Shown: positions 34,481 through 45,990, counted from the stretch's first letter. The stretch: 64,000 bases of DNA from Hippophae tibetana (GCA_037013495.1 CM072811.1:20197659-20261658), one strand, 5' to 3'. Notes: generated by a model not told the origin, from the letters alone. Numbers and translations: made by a program.

Positions 34481-35360
34481 TTTTTTATTAAAGAATTCAA
34501 TAAAATTTATTTAAAAAAATATAATTATCTTGGAATTGTTATTATAAAGTTAAAATAAAAAATTAATGAGATTTTTTATAATAAATAAGTGCAAAAAATT
34601 AATGAGATTTTTATAATAAAAATACATAAAATATCAATTTTATTTATGTTATATCTTAATATTATTATTATTTAATGAAATTTTTATTAATAAAATATTT
34701 TTATAATAATAATAATTTTTATTATTATAGCATTGATAAAAATCCATTCAAATATATTATAACGTGTTTCAATGATAATAAAATCATTACTTTTGATATT
34801 TTTAGAATACTTATGATGTTTGAATATTTTATCCACTTCTTACAAAGCAAATAAAACCTTTATAGCAAACCATACAAATATCTGTACTTTTATTGAAATC
34901 CACATAAAAGCAATATAATCTTTGTTAAGAAAAGACGCAGACAATGAAGCAATAAAAAAAATTATTTATTATAAATTTGTGAAAAATAAATAATACTGAA
35001 ATGTTAATAAGAATGATTTAATCTATATAATTAAATTAAATAAAAATTATTAAGTTAATTATAATTATAGTAATAATATATAGAATGATATATAGAAGAT
35101 GATATAATAATGATGAGCTTATGATAACATAAGCCTTACGTTTGAACTTACGTCACCCAACCTACATGTGAATATTGATTGTGACACAAAATATTATAAG
35201 ACTCTTATATAGAACGCCACACCACACCATGTTCTTGAGGACAATTGGAATCCCACCACCCAATATACAAACAAAACAAAACAAAAACAATCCCAAATTA
35301 AAAAAAAACAATTATGATTCAAATTTTTATATTAACCTATTCGAATCCATCATAAACCCC
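34481..35360. other. AT-rich promoter-distal region of UGT gene
   Basis: Very AT-rich, no repeats or open frames of note. Confidence 0.5.
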
Positions 35361-35368
35361 CCCAACTC

Positions 35369-35376
35369 TATATAAA
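35369..35376 (+). promoter_or_regulatory. TATA box of UGT gene
   Basis: TATATAAA lies 97 bases before the chosen ATG at 35473; transcription would start near 35400, giving a ~70-base leader with CTCTCTCACAG-type pyrimidine tracts. Confidence 0.75.
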
Positions 35377-35472
35377 CACACATTTTATAAAACTCTCTCA
35401 CAGATTTCTCTCTTGTTCATTTTTGAAACAAATTTAAACCCAAACATCCCAAATTTAAGTTCTCTTACCTCC

Positions 35473-36909
35473 ATGGAACCACAAACACAAGCTCTCCATT
35501 TAGCCATAGTACCAAGCCCTGGTATGGGTCATCTCATCCCACTTCTCGAATTTTCCAAACGACTCGTTCAATTATTCCACAATTTCACCGTTACTTTTGT
35601 CATTCCCACTAACGGACCTTTGTCTAATGCTCAAAAGTCCGTACTCAATTCTCTACCCAATACAATTAACTATGTCGTTTTGCCACCCGTTAATTTGGAT
35701 GACATCTCTGACGGCGCTGATATAGAAACCGTTATTTCCCTCACCGTCGTTCGTTCTCGTTCTTCTCTTCAGGGAGTGTTCAAATCTTTGGTTTCGCGTC
35801 AAAAATTTGTGGGCTTAGTAGTGGATCTTTTTGGCACAGACGCTTTTGATGTGGCTAAAGAATTTAACATTTCTCCTTATATATTTTTTCCATCTACGGC
35901 CATGGCTTTGTCTCTGTTTCTTTATTTGCCTAAACTCGACCAAATGGTGAATTGTGAATACAGAGAACTTTCTAAACCGGTTAAAATTCCTGGGTGTCTT
36001 CCAATTCATGGTAAAGAGTTATTGGACCCGGTTCAGGACAGACAAAACGATGCTTACAAATGGGTTTTGCATCACGCAAAACGGTACCGTTTAGCTGAGG
36101 GAATAATGGTTAATAGCTTCAAGGAATTGGAGATTGGGGCAATAACAGCTTTACAAGAAAACGAACTAGGTGATAATTATAAGCCTTCAGTTTACCCAAT
36201 TGGGCCTCTTGTGAATATGGAGCCAAGTAGTAAATTATTTGAGGAGGACTCAAATTGTAAGATATGGTTAGACGAACAACCAAATGGGTCAGTTTTGTAT
36301 GTATCATTTGGTAGTGGTGGGACTTTATCTTCTGCCCAAATTACTGAATTGGCTTGGGGTCTTGAGATGAGTGAACAAAGGTTTTTGTGGGTAGTTAGAA
36401 GTCCTAATGATAAAGTTGCAAATGCTACTTTTTTCAATCTCAATACAAAAAATGATTACCCTTTTGATTTCTTGCCAAAAGGGTTTGTGGAGAGGACAAA
36501 AGGAAGAGGTTTAGTGATTCAAAAATGGGCACCACAAGCACAAATTCTAAACCATGGTTCAACGGGTGGGTTTTTAACACATTGTGGTTGGAACTCAACA
36601 CTAGAGAGTGTGGTTAATGGGGTTCCACTTGTAGCTTGGCCACTTTATGCTGAACAAAAAATGAATGCTTTTATGTTGACACAAGATATAAAGGTTGCAT
36701 TGAGTCCTAAAGGAAGTGAAGAAAATGGAATAGTGGGAAGGGAAGAAATTGCTAATGTTGTTAGGGCTTTAATGGAAGGTGAAGAGGGGAAAAATATTAG
36801 AAATAGAATGAAGGACTTAAAGGATCATGCATCTAGGGCTTTGAGTGAAAATGGGTCTTCTACAAAAGCACTTTCTCAATTGGTCTCTAAGTGGCAGAAG
36901 CAGAATTAA
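35473..36909 (+). CDS. UGT72B: UDP-glycosyltransferase, UGT72B type
   Basis: Single intact exon of 478 codons that transfers a sugar, usually glucose from UDP-glucose, to a small phenolic acceptor; cytosolic, no signal peptide or membrane segment. His20 in PSPGMGH is the catalytic base and Asp118 in VVDLFGTD its partner. The 44-residue PSPG box is complete, Trp352 to Gln395, with HCGWNS at 370-375 and the terminal Glu-Gln pair that fits UDP-glucose. The long insert RSPNDKVANATFF, STLESVVNGVPLVAWPLYAE and KMNAFML wording match UGT72B (arbutin synthase/hydroquinone glucosyltransferase group); lack of introns also fits. An in-frame ATG at 35413 would add 20 residues, but 35473 has the better context (CTCCATGG) and the family's N-terminus. 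Acceptor cannot be deduced: monolignols, hydroquinone or xenobiotic phenols are possible. Confidence 0.95.
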   Translation: MEPQTQALHLAIVPSPGMGHLIPLLEFSKRLVQLFHNFTVTFVIPTNGPLSNAQKSVLNSLPNTINYVVLPPVNLDDISDGADIETVISLTVVRSRSSLQGVFKSLVSRQKFVGLVVDLFGTDAFDVAKEFNISPYIFFPSTAMALSLFLYLPKLDQMVNCEYRELSKPVKIPGCLPIHGKELLDPVQDRQNDAYKWVLHHAKRYRLAEGIMVNSFKELEIGAITALQENELGDNYKPSVYPIGPLVNMEPSSKLFEEDSNCKIWLDEQPNGSVLYVSFGSGGTLSSAQITELAWGLEMSEQRFLWVVRSPNDKVANATFFNLNTKNDYPFDFLPKGFVERTKGRGLVIQKWAPQAQILNHGSTGGFLTHCGWNSTLESVVNGVPLVAWPLYAEQKMNAFMLTQDIKVALSPKGSEENGIVGREEIANVVRALMEGEEGKNIRNRMKDLKDHASRALSENGSSTKALSQLVSKWQKQN

Positions 36910-38285
36910 TTGATTGCCATTCTATTTAATGTATCTATTTTAAGTTTTATTTTCCTTATCCGTATTCCTTCTATCTCGCTTTTAGTTTATAAATATTTTA
37001 TCAAAACATAGTTTTTATATACATATATTAATTCATATAACATAATTTAATCGAAATATATTAATAAATAATTACATTAGCATTTTATTTTTATATTTAA
37101 TCAATAAATTCCATAATAAATTATGCATTCAATACAACTTAACATTTATTATTTTTTTTCTTTTTCCTACCGATCTAATTAAAATTTGTCATGTAAATAA
37201 ATAGGACACATTAAGCTAACTCCGTTCACCCTATACAAACTTCTAGCAATGAACATAATTGTGGAATTAAAAAGATAAAAACACATCAACATGTCAACAA
37301 AGAGAGTAATTTAATTTATATCTAACATAAATTATATTAATATATTAATTTTTTATTGATTTTAAAATATCGTTATTAAATTAAATAAAAATTGAATTTA
37401 TTAAATATGGTTTATTTTTAAATTTTTGTTAATGTAATTTATTTATATAAAAAAGATATTAGTATTTATACTAGGATATAGTAGTAAAATATCTTATCAT
37501 TTAATATTAATTTTATTTTTTTACAAGTTAAAAATAGTTCTAATTATAAATTTTGAGAGACTTAATTTATCTATTTAATATTTTTATTTAATAATAAAAA
37601 AGTGTTCTATTGACATATGTCACCTGTTAGTTTTTACTAAATTATATTTTTAATTGAAAATTGGAAGAGTTTTTCGATAAATATGTAATTTGGGGTTGAC
37701 TAGGAGTCATTGGTGCTCACATTAAAATAATAACACATAGTGGATGATAAAACCAATAAATGATACTCAATCAGGACACAACCTAACTACAAATAAAATA
37801 ATTGTTATATTATCATACTTATAATAATAATACGTATGCAATTATTTAATTATAATAATACGTATGCAATTATTTAATTAATTTTTTATTAATAAATGAT
37901 ATTATAATTATTATTTTTATTTTTTATTTAATACTTATAATAATAATACGTATGCAATTATTTAATTAATTTTTTATTAATAAATAATATTATAATTATT
38001 TTTTTATTTTTTATTTAATTAATAATTAATATAATTAATATGTTTTTTTATATACATAACACTAAAATAAAAACGATACAATACACATACTCAATTTTAT
38101 AAATATACCAAACTTGTTTCAATAAGTAATTTTTTATTATTATTTAATATAATAATTTATATTTTAAAATTAAGAACAAATTTAATAATTAATGTCTTTG
38201 GTTGTTTAATTTTGATTAACATAAAATTAACAAATCATAAAACAATGACCCTCTTACATATAGGAATGTCACTGAACGGACAATG
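36910..38285. other. AT-rich downstream region of UGT gene
   Basis: No gene. No canonical AATAAA close to the stop; AT-rich near-matches could act in polyadenylation. Includes a tandem repeat at 37818-38020. Confidence 0.55.
37818..38020. repeat. AT-rich tandem repeat around ATACGTATGCAATT
   Basis: CTTATAATAATAATACGTAT followed by GCAATTATTTAATT occurs at about 37818 and 37934, and a shortened extra copy of AATACGTATGCAATTATTTA starts near 37857. The longer unit is ~110 bases, with a second block ATTTTTTATTAATAAAT. Confidence 0.75.
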
Positions 38286-39304
38286 ATTTTTTTTTTTTAT
38301 AGAAGTAAATTTCATTAATAAAATATAATAATTAAAACTTTTTAAACCTCTTCAAGGATATATTTATATATATAGATACAGGAATTTGGTCTAAAAAAAC
38401 AGAGCCTTTATGTTCTTCACGAAGAGGCTACTTTGCTAAGTCATTGGCTACTCTATTGCAAAGTCATGGGATCCATTGCAGTGTAAACTAGTTGAAGTTT
38501 TTGAAAATTGGAAAGATTTCCTCCAAATATTATTTGACACTCCGTGAGACATAATTAGGCTTTTTGTTAATGTAATTAGCAATATTTTGACTTTTATTTT
38601 TAATAATTATATTTTTAAAGCCCAAAGCATTCATAAGACCAATTTCCTTAAAAGGAGAATTTAGGAAAATAAAACAAAAAGTTTTTATATCCAAGTCCTT
38701 AAAATTGTAAAGTTTCACTTTTCCTTTCCAAGCATCCCATAAAACGTGAAAAAAGTATCTTTGAAAGAGGTGTTGGGTAGTTTCATTCTCAGTTTCACAA
38801 ATAACACAACATATATCTAAATTAGGGTTTGATTTGGCAAGGTTTTCTTTAACCAGTAAAACATTATTTATCAATTTCAATAAGAAAATTTTATATCTTT
38901 CATGAATTATATCTTTAATAAAATTTTACCCAGTAAAACATTAGAACCATCAGATTATAAGCATAGGAGAACGTAATTATTATTATTTTTACTTATTAGA
39001 AGTCCAAAAGAGATTATCAGTTAAACTTTGATTGGGATTTCTAGGCCTACTAATATAGTGAACCAAGTTAGGTTAAAACAAAAATCTTAATAAATTCCAA
39101 TTCCAACACTCTTAAAAATCACTAACAAGAACATGTTAATAAAGTTTTGTAATATGAATGGTTTGAAAGAATTAAGGAAAGGTATCCAAGGATTCTTTAA
39201 CGCTTTCACTTGTCCATTCCCAATTTGAAAATATAATCCTTCTTTAAGAGTGCTCCTTATACCACAAATACTTTCTAAATGCAAGAATTGTCATTTTTAA
39301 CAGT
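38286..39304 (-). pseudogene. LINE (L1-type) ORF2 C-terminus and 3' end
   Basis: Minus-strand frame 38530-38880 carries the zinc-binding reverse-transcriptase tail CCVICETENETTQHLFQRYF. Frame 39087-39284 has ALLKEGLYFQIGNGQ-type sequence and KNPWIPF, the region before it. The 3' end is marked by a T-run at 38289-38300 on the + strand, i.e. a poly-A tail after TAATGAAATTTACTTCTATA. Stops interrupt the frame. Earlier parts of the same LINE lie at 39617-39985, 44967-45281, 52229-55461 and 60870-61200. Confidence 0.85.
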
Positions 39305-39309
39305 CACTT

Positions 39310-39616
39310 TGATACAATAAATTGATACAATAAGAGGATAAAGGAAAAAGAAGAACTAGAGGAGGAGTTGAATTTGTGTAAGATTCTCGATAATCCTTCT
39401 GAATTCTAAGTGGTTTTATATATAGCCTTACAGGAACCGAATTGGAAAACAATTCCAATCAAATTTCTGAAATTCCTAACAAAATTTCTAGCCTTAATTT
39501 ATTTTGTGGTCTCCTTCTGTTTTCCTAACCAAATTTGCACCTTCCCTGTGCTTATCCACTGCGCACTGTGCATTCGGTGTTGTTCAGAGGAGGATGAACA
39601 GAATTAACTCGTATCA
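39310..39616 (-). mobile_element. Solo LTR of chromovirus-type gypsy element
   Basis: 307 bases from TGATACAATAAATT to CTCGTATCA, flanked by a perfect 5-bp duplication CACTT (39305-39309, 39617-39621). The LINE reads on across it. It matches the LTR at 44662-44966 in the same orientation. Confidence 0.85.
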
Positions 39617-39985
39617 CACTTTTAAATAATTTTAAATTTGACAGTATTTGAACTTTAGAACAATTACCTAGAATTTATCAACGTTCGTCGCCAACATCCA
39701 TCCATGTTTCATGAGAAAAACTTGATTTATGTGATAAAATGATTTAAAACTCAAGCCTTCAAAGTATTTCAATAGATAGAAAATATTCCTCTTTCGTATT
39801 GAAAGGTAGTGAAAAGTGTATACTTTTGGGGCATAATTCTTCCAAAACTTCTTAACCAAAGAGTCAGATTTCTTACAAATAGTTTTGGGGATTTTGAAGG
39901 TGTTCATGGTGTAAATTGGTAGAGATTGTATCACTAATTTTATAAGAGTTTATTTCCTTACATGAGATAGAAACTTAGCCTTACA
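39617..39985 (-). pseudogene. LINE ORF2 segment, copy A
   Basis: Frame 39668-39934 reads SLPIYTMNTFKIPKTICKKS and FKSFYHINQVFLMKHGWML, the region between RT and the zinc tail of plant LINEs. It is collinear with 38286-39304 once the solo LTR is removed. About 93-94% identical by eye to 44967-45281. Confidence 0.85.
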
Positions 39986-40427
39986 TGTTGGAATTAATTT
40001 CAATTAATTACAACATAAATGAGATTATATGTAATATAAATATATATTGAATAATAAACTGTCAAATATCTAATTAGACCCGTTATGAAGTGATCGAATT
40101 AAGTATTATTTATCGGGTTTAATAAGTGTCATGAGAAGTGGGGCCTTTAATGTGTAAAATGTGCATTAATAACTTTATGATTTAGTGATGGACTAAACTA
40201 TATAAAGTTTGGAAATAATAGGGAACACAATTAATTATGGCAATGTTATGTAAATAAGAAAATACCAAAATATAGGCAAGTTTTGAATTTAAAATTTAAT
40301 TCCGCTAAGGATTAAATAAGGAAATGCCCAAATATAATAAGTTCTGAATTCAAAATTTGAATCTGCTAAGGATTCAATAAAGAAATATGCAATAAGAAAA
40401 TAGACTATAGATCTCCTCTTGAAGTTT
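39986..40427 (+). repeat. Truncated copia LTR, copy A
   Basis: Starts TGTTGGAATTAATTTCAATT at the same LINE nucleotide as the LTR at 45282, and stops at 40427 where homology to that LTR ends. It keeps a ~75-base stretch (GAGAAGTGGGGCC..) that the 45282 copy has lost but the 51432 copy has. Confidence 0.85.
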
Positions 40428-41650
40428 AGATCGTCACTCATTTTCCTAAGTAGCTTCTTTTGTTGGAATGTCCTTCCATTTGACCAGAATTTCTATCTTA
40501 GGTTGATATTTTCCTTTTCAGGTCACACGATGGTTGAGAATGGTTTTAGGCTGAGGAAGAATTGTTGCATGTTCAGAGACTGAATGGGGTTGGCTTGAGC
40601 TTGATGGAATTTCCCCTTCGTGTTTTCTTAACATGATTACATGAATTACATAATGTATTTGTGATGTGGGAGGTAGTGCCAACTTGTAAGCCACTGGTCC
40701 TATTCGAACAATGATTTTGTATAGCCCAAAGAAGTGAGGGGCTAATTTTCTTAATTGTCTATAGGGTTGGAGCCTCAGGTATACATAATCTTCCTCATTG
40801 AAGATGACCTCTCGCCGATGTTTATCAGCTTGACATTTCATCCAGTTATGAGCTTGTAGCAGATTGTGCCTTAATTCTCATAGCAAGTGGTCTCTGGTAC
40901 GTAGGTATTCATCCATAGCTAGCACTTGAGCAGTTTTGGGAACATATGTTAATAAGTGTGGAGGTGGAATGTCGTAAACTGCTTCAAAGAGGGTCATCTA
41001 TGTTGTGGAGTGGATGGAAGTGTTGTAGTTGTACTCAGCCCAAGGAATCTACTCATTCCATTTGTGTGGTTGATCCCCAATGAAGCAGCATAGATACTTT
41101 TCTAGTGTGTGATTGGTTATCTTAGTCTATCCATCTGTCTGAGGGTGGTAGTTGGAGCTCATGCATAATTGGGTTCCTTGTAAATGAAACAACTCTTTCC
41201 AAAAGGAACTAATAAACACCTTATCATGGTCATTAATGATAGAAGTAGGCATACCATGCAGGCATAAGATGTTGGACACAAATGTCTTGGCCACCATGGG
41301 GGCTTAAAATGGGTGTTTCATAGGAATGAAATGAGCATATTTATTCAATCAGTCCACAATTACCATTATAACTATATGTCCTTTTGAAGCTGGTAATCCT
41401 TCCACAAAATCCATTGAGATATCAGTCCAAATCTTCTCAGGTATTGGAAGTGGTTGAAGCAACCCTACTGGTCTCATAGTCTCTATTTTGAACCTTTGGA
41501 AAGTCTCACACTTCCTAAGAAATTTCTTCAACATTTGGCTCAATATGGGCCAGGTGAAACTATTTTTTATGCAAGAGAGAGTTTTGTGGAACCCAAAGTG
41601 TCCCCTATTGGTGTGGAGTGACAATCAACTATGATCTGAGGTATTAGGGA
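40428..41650 (-). pseudogene. Chromovirus integrase and cut chromodomain
   Basis: Frame 41349-41624 holds GHFGFHKTLSCIKNSFTWP..CETFQRFK (HHCC zinc region, first Cys position intact) and WTDISMDFVEGLPASKG. Frame 40518-40841 holds KLAPHFFGLYKIIVRIGPVAYKL, the GPY/F module. Beyond it, out of the open frame, KIEILVKWKDIPTKEAT is a chromodomain core that stops at the junction with the copia LTR a few residues later. Confidence 0.85.
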
Positions 41651-43210
41651 GGATTTAAGGCTCATATATACCTTGTTGTCTTTAAACCAGACCATATCTC
41701 ATTGTAACAACTTATGAGCCTTTGTAGGAGTAGATTTAGCTATCAGGTCTATCTAGAAGGGATCTTGCTGAACTTCTTTGTATAATGTTGGCCACCAGTT
41801 CACCTGTGGCTAAGATATACTTAAAAAAGAAAACTCCACTACTCGTGAAAGAGAATCAACTCCTTGGTTTTCCTTCCCACGCTTGTACTCAATTTTATAA
41901 TCATAGCCAAGTAGCTTAGGCAACCATCGTTCCTGTGCTGGGGTGGTAATGCATTGCTCTAGTAGATATTAGAGGCTCCTCTAATAAGTGAGGATGATGA
42001 ATGGTTTTCCTAACAAGTAAGGACACCACACCCATATAGCCTTAATGATATCTAACATTTCCTTCTCATATGTTGAAAAAGACAATGCTGAACCCTTGAG
42101 AGCTTGGTTGAAATAAACTATTGGTCTACTTGCTTAAGTAAGGATAGCCCCTAATTCGATGCCACTGGCATCACATTCAATTACGAATCTTTGGGAAAAA
42201 TTGGGAAGGCCCAAAACTGGTGATGTTATTAGAGCCTCCTTTAGTTGTTTAAATGAGGCTTTAGTAGATGCATTCCAGTTAAACTCTTCCTTGCTCAAGA
42301 GACAAGTTAAGGGAGCTTCCAAACTACCAAAATTATGCACAAATTTTCTATAATAGCCAGCTAACCCCATAAAGCCTCTGACTCCTTTAGATGTAGTTGG
42401 GGTTGGCCATTCCTTAACAACTTGGATCTTTGAGGGATTCACATAAACCCTTTGATCAGAAACCACATGGCCCAGATATTCTATTTGTTTCACCCTAAAT
42501 TGGCATTTGGTTTGCTTGGCATACAGGCTTTTATTTACTAGAAGTTGAAGTTCTACTCTCACATGCACCAAGTGATCATCCTTTGATTAGGAGTTTATCA
42601 AGATGTCATCAAAGAATACCATAATGAACTTTCGAAGGTAAGGTTTGAAAAGATCATTCATAAGACCTTGGAAATTAGCTGGGGCTTTAGTGAGGCCAAA
42701 AGGCATTACTAAGAATTCATAATGGCCTTCATGGGTTCTAAAGGCTGTCTTAGGGATATCCTCATTATAAACTCTTATCTGATGATACCCTGATCGCAAA
42801 TCTATCTTGGAGAAAACATGAGCCCCGTGGAGTTCATCTAGTAACTCATCAATCACAGGGATGGGGTACTTGTCCTTAACTGTGCTATCATTCAAAGCTC
42901 AATAGTCTACATAAAATCTCCAACTACCATCAGTTTTTTTTTTACCAACAAAACTGGTGAAGAAAATGGGCTGTTGCTATGCCTGATTAGTCAAGACTGT
43001 AGAAGTTCCTTAACCATCTTCTCAATCTTTGCCTTTTGATAATAGGGGTAACGGTAGGGTTTGACATTAATTGGCCCTACTCCTGGCTTTAGAGGTATAC
43101 AATGATCTTGTTGTCTTTTTGGAGGCAGCTCTGAGGGTAGTTCAAATATATGAGAGAACTCTGTTAATAATTGACTCATTTTTGGAAATGGGGAAACATC
43201 CACCTGTGGG
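41651..43210 (-). pseudogene. Chromovirus reverse transcriptase and RNase H
   Basis: Frame 42991-43203 (PSELPPKRQQDHCIPLKPG, PYRYPYYQK) starts RT; 42587-42895 has [30 protein letters not shown] and [11 protein letters not shown] (F-DD catalytic box). Frame 42134-42571 continues YLGHVVSDQRV, FMGLAGYYRKFV and IECDASGIELGAIL, the first RNase H Asp. Stops separate the frames; RNase H beyond 42130 is degenerate. Confidence 0.9.
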
Positions 43211-44647
43211 TCTTGAACCTTTATGGGAAAAATTTGAAGGAAAACCCCTATATTCTGTAGCTCACCACATTCCTTGTTTGTTAGGGTGGCACTATTGGTT
43301 CTTTGTAAGCCTTGGAATGTATGAGTGACTCATCCTATCTTGAAACTGAGGGTGAGCTTTTTATAATCCTCTATTGGACCTAGGGTTTCAAGCCATTGAA
43401 CCCCAAGCACTACTTGACATGCAACTACTGGTAGCACAAAATAATTTGTTGAGACCACATACTCTTGAATAGAAGAGTAAGGCCTCTACATTGCCCCACG
43501 CATTCAATCTTTTCACGATTGGCTATCATAACTTCCAATTTCTGATTCTTAGTGATAGTGAAACCAAACTGGGAGACCAAGGTTTGATCAATGAAATTAT
43601 GTGTACTTCCCCCATCTATCAAAACTAGTACCCTCTTATTTCTTAGATTTCCCATGACTCTAAGTGTTTGAGGATGATTAGTATCTGTTATTGCATGAAA
43701 CGAGATTTCTGGCACGAGTTCATGCAATTACTCTATCACAAACATTTGGGGTCACGCACAATGGTGACCTACTACAAACTTCTCATCATAGTAATAGCAC
43801 AAGCCCTTATCCCTCTGTTCTCGTGCCTCTTGATTAGTTATTCTTTTCAAATTCATTGGTTAAGGTGGAGTGGAATGCTGGAGAGGTACGGGTCCCAGCA
43901 CACTAGCATGGGAGTGGTTTGTTGGTTTGGGATTTCTTGTATAAGACTGATAACATGGATTCTAGCCAAATTTCCTCTACAATATATTTCTCTCCTCAAT
44001 GATCCTCACTACCCCAATAACCTCAACCAGTGTTTTAGACTGCTTGATCTTCACATCAAGACGGACTTCATCTTTTAATCCAACTATAAAACACCCTATT
44101 AGGAATGCTTCTGGTAGTCCATCCACTATGTGTGACAATCTTTCAAAGGCTTCTTGGTATGTTGCTACACTGGTGATATGCCTTAGGCAAGTTAGAGCTT
44201 ATGAGGGATCTTCATAATCTATTGGTCCAAATCTAAGTTGAACGGCATTGGTGAATTCCACCCAAGTGAGTGGTTCACGGAATATGGTCAGCCAGTGGTG
44301 CCATTATAATGCAATCCATTCTAGATGGAAGGATGCGAGTTTCACCTGTTGATCTGGGTTAACATTAGAAAAATCAAAATATTGCTCAGCTCTATAGATC
44401 CACCCAGTTGGATCTTTACGAGAAAATCTGGGAAATGAAAGTTTCAAGTTAGGGTGGGGGTTTTCTATGGTCGGTCGTGAAGTGTGGGGGTGAGGTCGCA
44501 AAGTTCCTTCTCGTGTGAAGAGGTTAACTTCTGGAGGGTTCTTGTTTGTTCGTATTGCCTGTAACTGAGAGAGCACAATGCTGAGGGTTTCCATAAACTT
44601 AGCATGAAATTCCACATTGGATTTTCCCTGAGTATCCATGGTCGAAC
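43211..44647 (-). pseudogene. Chromovirus gag and protease
   Basis: Frame 44304-44639 begins at the first ATG after the primer site (MDTQGKSNVEFHAKFMETLS) and has LKLSFPRFSRKDPTGWIYRA, the conserved gag pattern. Frame 43425-43727 has VLIDGGSTHNFIDQTLVSQF, a protease active site with IDGGS for the usual VDSGS. The zinc-knuckle area near 43.8 kb is degenerate. Confidence 0.85.
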
Positions 44648-44660
44648 GACTTTGATACCA
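44648..44660 (-). other. Primer-binding site of chromovirus
   Basis: GACTTTGATACCA is the complement of TGGTATCAAAGTC, a tRNA-Met-type site, one base from the LTR. Confidence 0.8.
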
Positions 44661-44661
44661 C

Positions 44662-44966
44662 TAATACAATAAATTTGCAGAGAAGAAGATAAAGGAAGAA
44701 GAAGAACCAAAAGAGGAGCTGAATTTGTGTAAGATTCTCGATAATCCTTCTAAATTCGAAGTGGATTTATATATAGCCTTACAAGAACCGAATTGGAGAA
44801 CAATTCCTAATAGATTTCTCACATTCCTAACAAAATTCCTAGCCCTAATTTATTTTGTGGTCCTCTTCTGTTTTCCTAACCAAATTTTTCCTTCCCTACG
44901 CCTATCCATCGCACGCTATGCGTTCAGCTCTATTCGGAGGAGGATGAACAGAATTAGCTCGTATCA
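44662..44966 (-). repeat. 5' LTR of truncated chromovirus
   Basis: 305 bases, partner of the solo LTR. Its inner terminal dinucleotide has decayed. The outer flank CAATA does not match the CACTT duplication of the solo LTR, and about 55 bases of LINE present after the solo LTR are missing here. Confidence 0.85.
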
Positions 44967-45281
44967 CAATATATCAACATTCATCACCAACATCCATCCA
45001 TGTTTCATGAGAAAAGCTTGATTTATGTGATAAAATGATTTAAAACCCAAGCCTCCAAAGTCTTTCAATAGATAGAAAATATTCCTCTTTCGTATCGCAA
45101 GGTAGTGAGAAGTGTTTACTTTTGGGGCATAGTTCCTCCAAAGCTTCTTAACATAAGAGTCAGCTTTCTTACAAATAGTTTTGGGGATTTTGAAGGTGTT
45201 CATGGTGTAAATTGGTAGAGATTGTATCACTAATTTTATAAGAGTTCCTTTCCTTACATGAGACAGAAACTTAGCCTTACA
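44967..45281 (-). pseudogene. LINE ORF2 segment, copy B
   Basis: Frame 44964-45299 reads AKFLSHVRKGTLIKLVIQSL, PIYTMNTFKIPKTICKKADS and GGLGFKSFYHINQAFLMKHG. Paralogue of 39617-39985; continues into LINE RT at 52229 once the copia element is removed. Confidence 0.85.
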
Positions 45282-45990
45282 TGTTGGAATTAATTTCAAT
45301 TAATTACAACATATATGGGCTTATATGTGATATAAATATATATTGAATAATAAATTGTCAAATATCTAATTAGATCCATTATGAAGTGATCGAATTAAGT
45401 TTTATTTATCGGGTTCAATAAGTGTCATTAGAAATAATAGGGAACACAATTAATTATGGCAATGTTATGTCATAAGAAAATACCCAAATATAGGCAAGTT
45501 TTGAATTCAAAATTAAATTCCGCTAAGGATTAAATAAGGAAATGCCCAAATATAATAAGTTCTGAATTCAAAATTTGAATCCGCTAAGGATTCAATAAAG
45601 AAATATGCAATAAGAAAATAGACTATAGATCACCTCTTGAAGTTTACATGCGTCTTTTCCTCTACCATTGCCTCTTTATCTCTCTCTCCCTCTTAATATA
45701 GTTTAGCTTTCTACATAGAAAAAATAGAGAGAGCACTTACGATTGAGGTATCTATCCTTGTGCAAAATAGAATTTTGTCATTGCCGCCTTTCTTGCTCTC
45801 TCCATTAGACTTGAGAGGAATTACTTGTAGATCTAAAGGCTTTCAGTGATCACCCGTGATTGTGTCTCTCTGGAAAATTATGGCTATAGGCCAAGGTAAT
45901 TTAGAATTAAAATTAGAACTTAACTAGAGGATCATGGTAAATCTAGGATTTATGAATTGTAATATGGTTATGCCTGAAATACATCTAACA
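45282..45990 (+). repeat. 5' LTR of copia (45-52 kb)
   Basis: 709 bases; shorter than its partner through a deletion of at least 75 bases after GTGTCAT (near 45428). Pyrimidine-rich CTCTTTATCTCTCTCTCCCT lies in the second half. Confidence 0.9.

Larger units (their letters stand above)
40428..44966 (-). mobile_element. Truncated Ty3/gypsy chromovirus
   Basis: Minus strand: one LTR (44662-44966), primer site, gag, protease, RT, RNase H, integrase and the start of a chromodomain, then an abrupt junction at 40428 to copia LTR. The second LTR is absent here; the solo LTR at 39310 is of the same family. All pol blocks are interrupted by stops. Confidence 0.85.

Noticed and set aside
35413..35472. 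Upstream ATG of the UGT gene as start
   Set aside because: Adds 20 residues unlike UGT72 N-termini; the ATG at 35473 has better context and puts the PSPGMGH motif at the usual distance.
43668..44078. 136-codon plus-strand frame
   Set aside because: Opposite strand of chromovirus gag/protease; no motif of its own.
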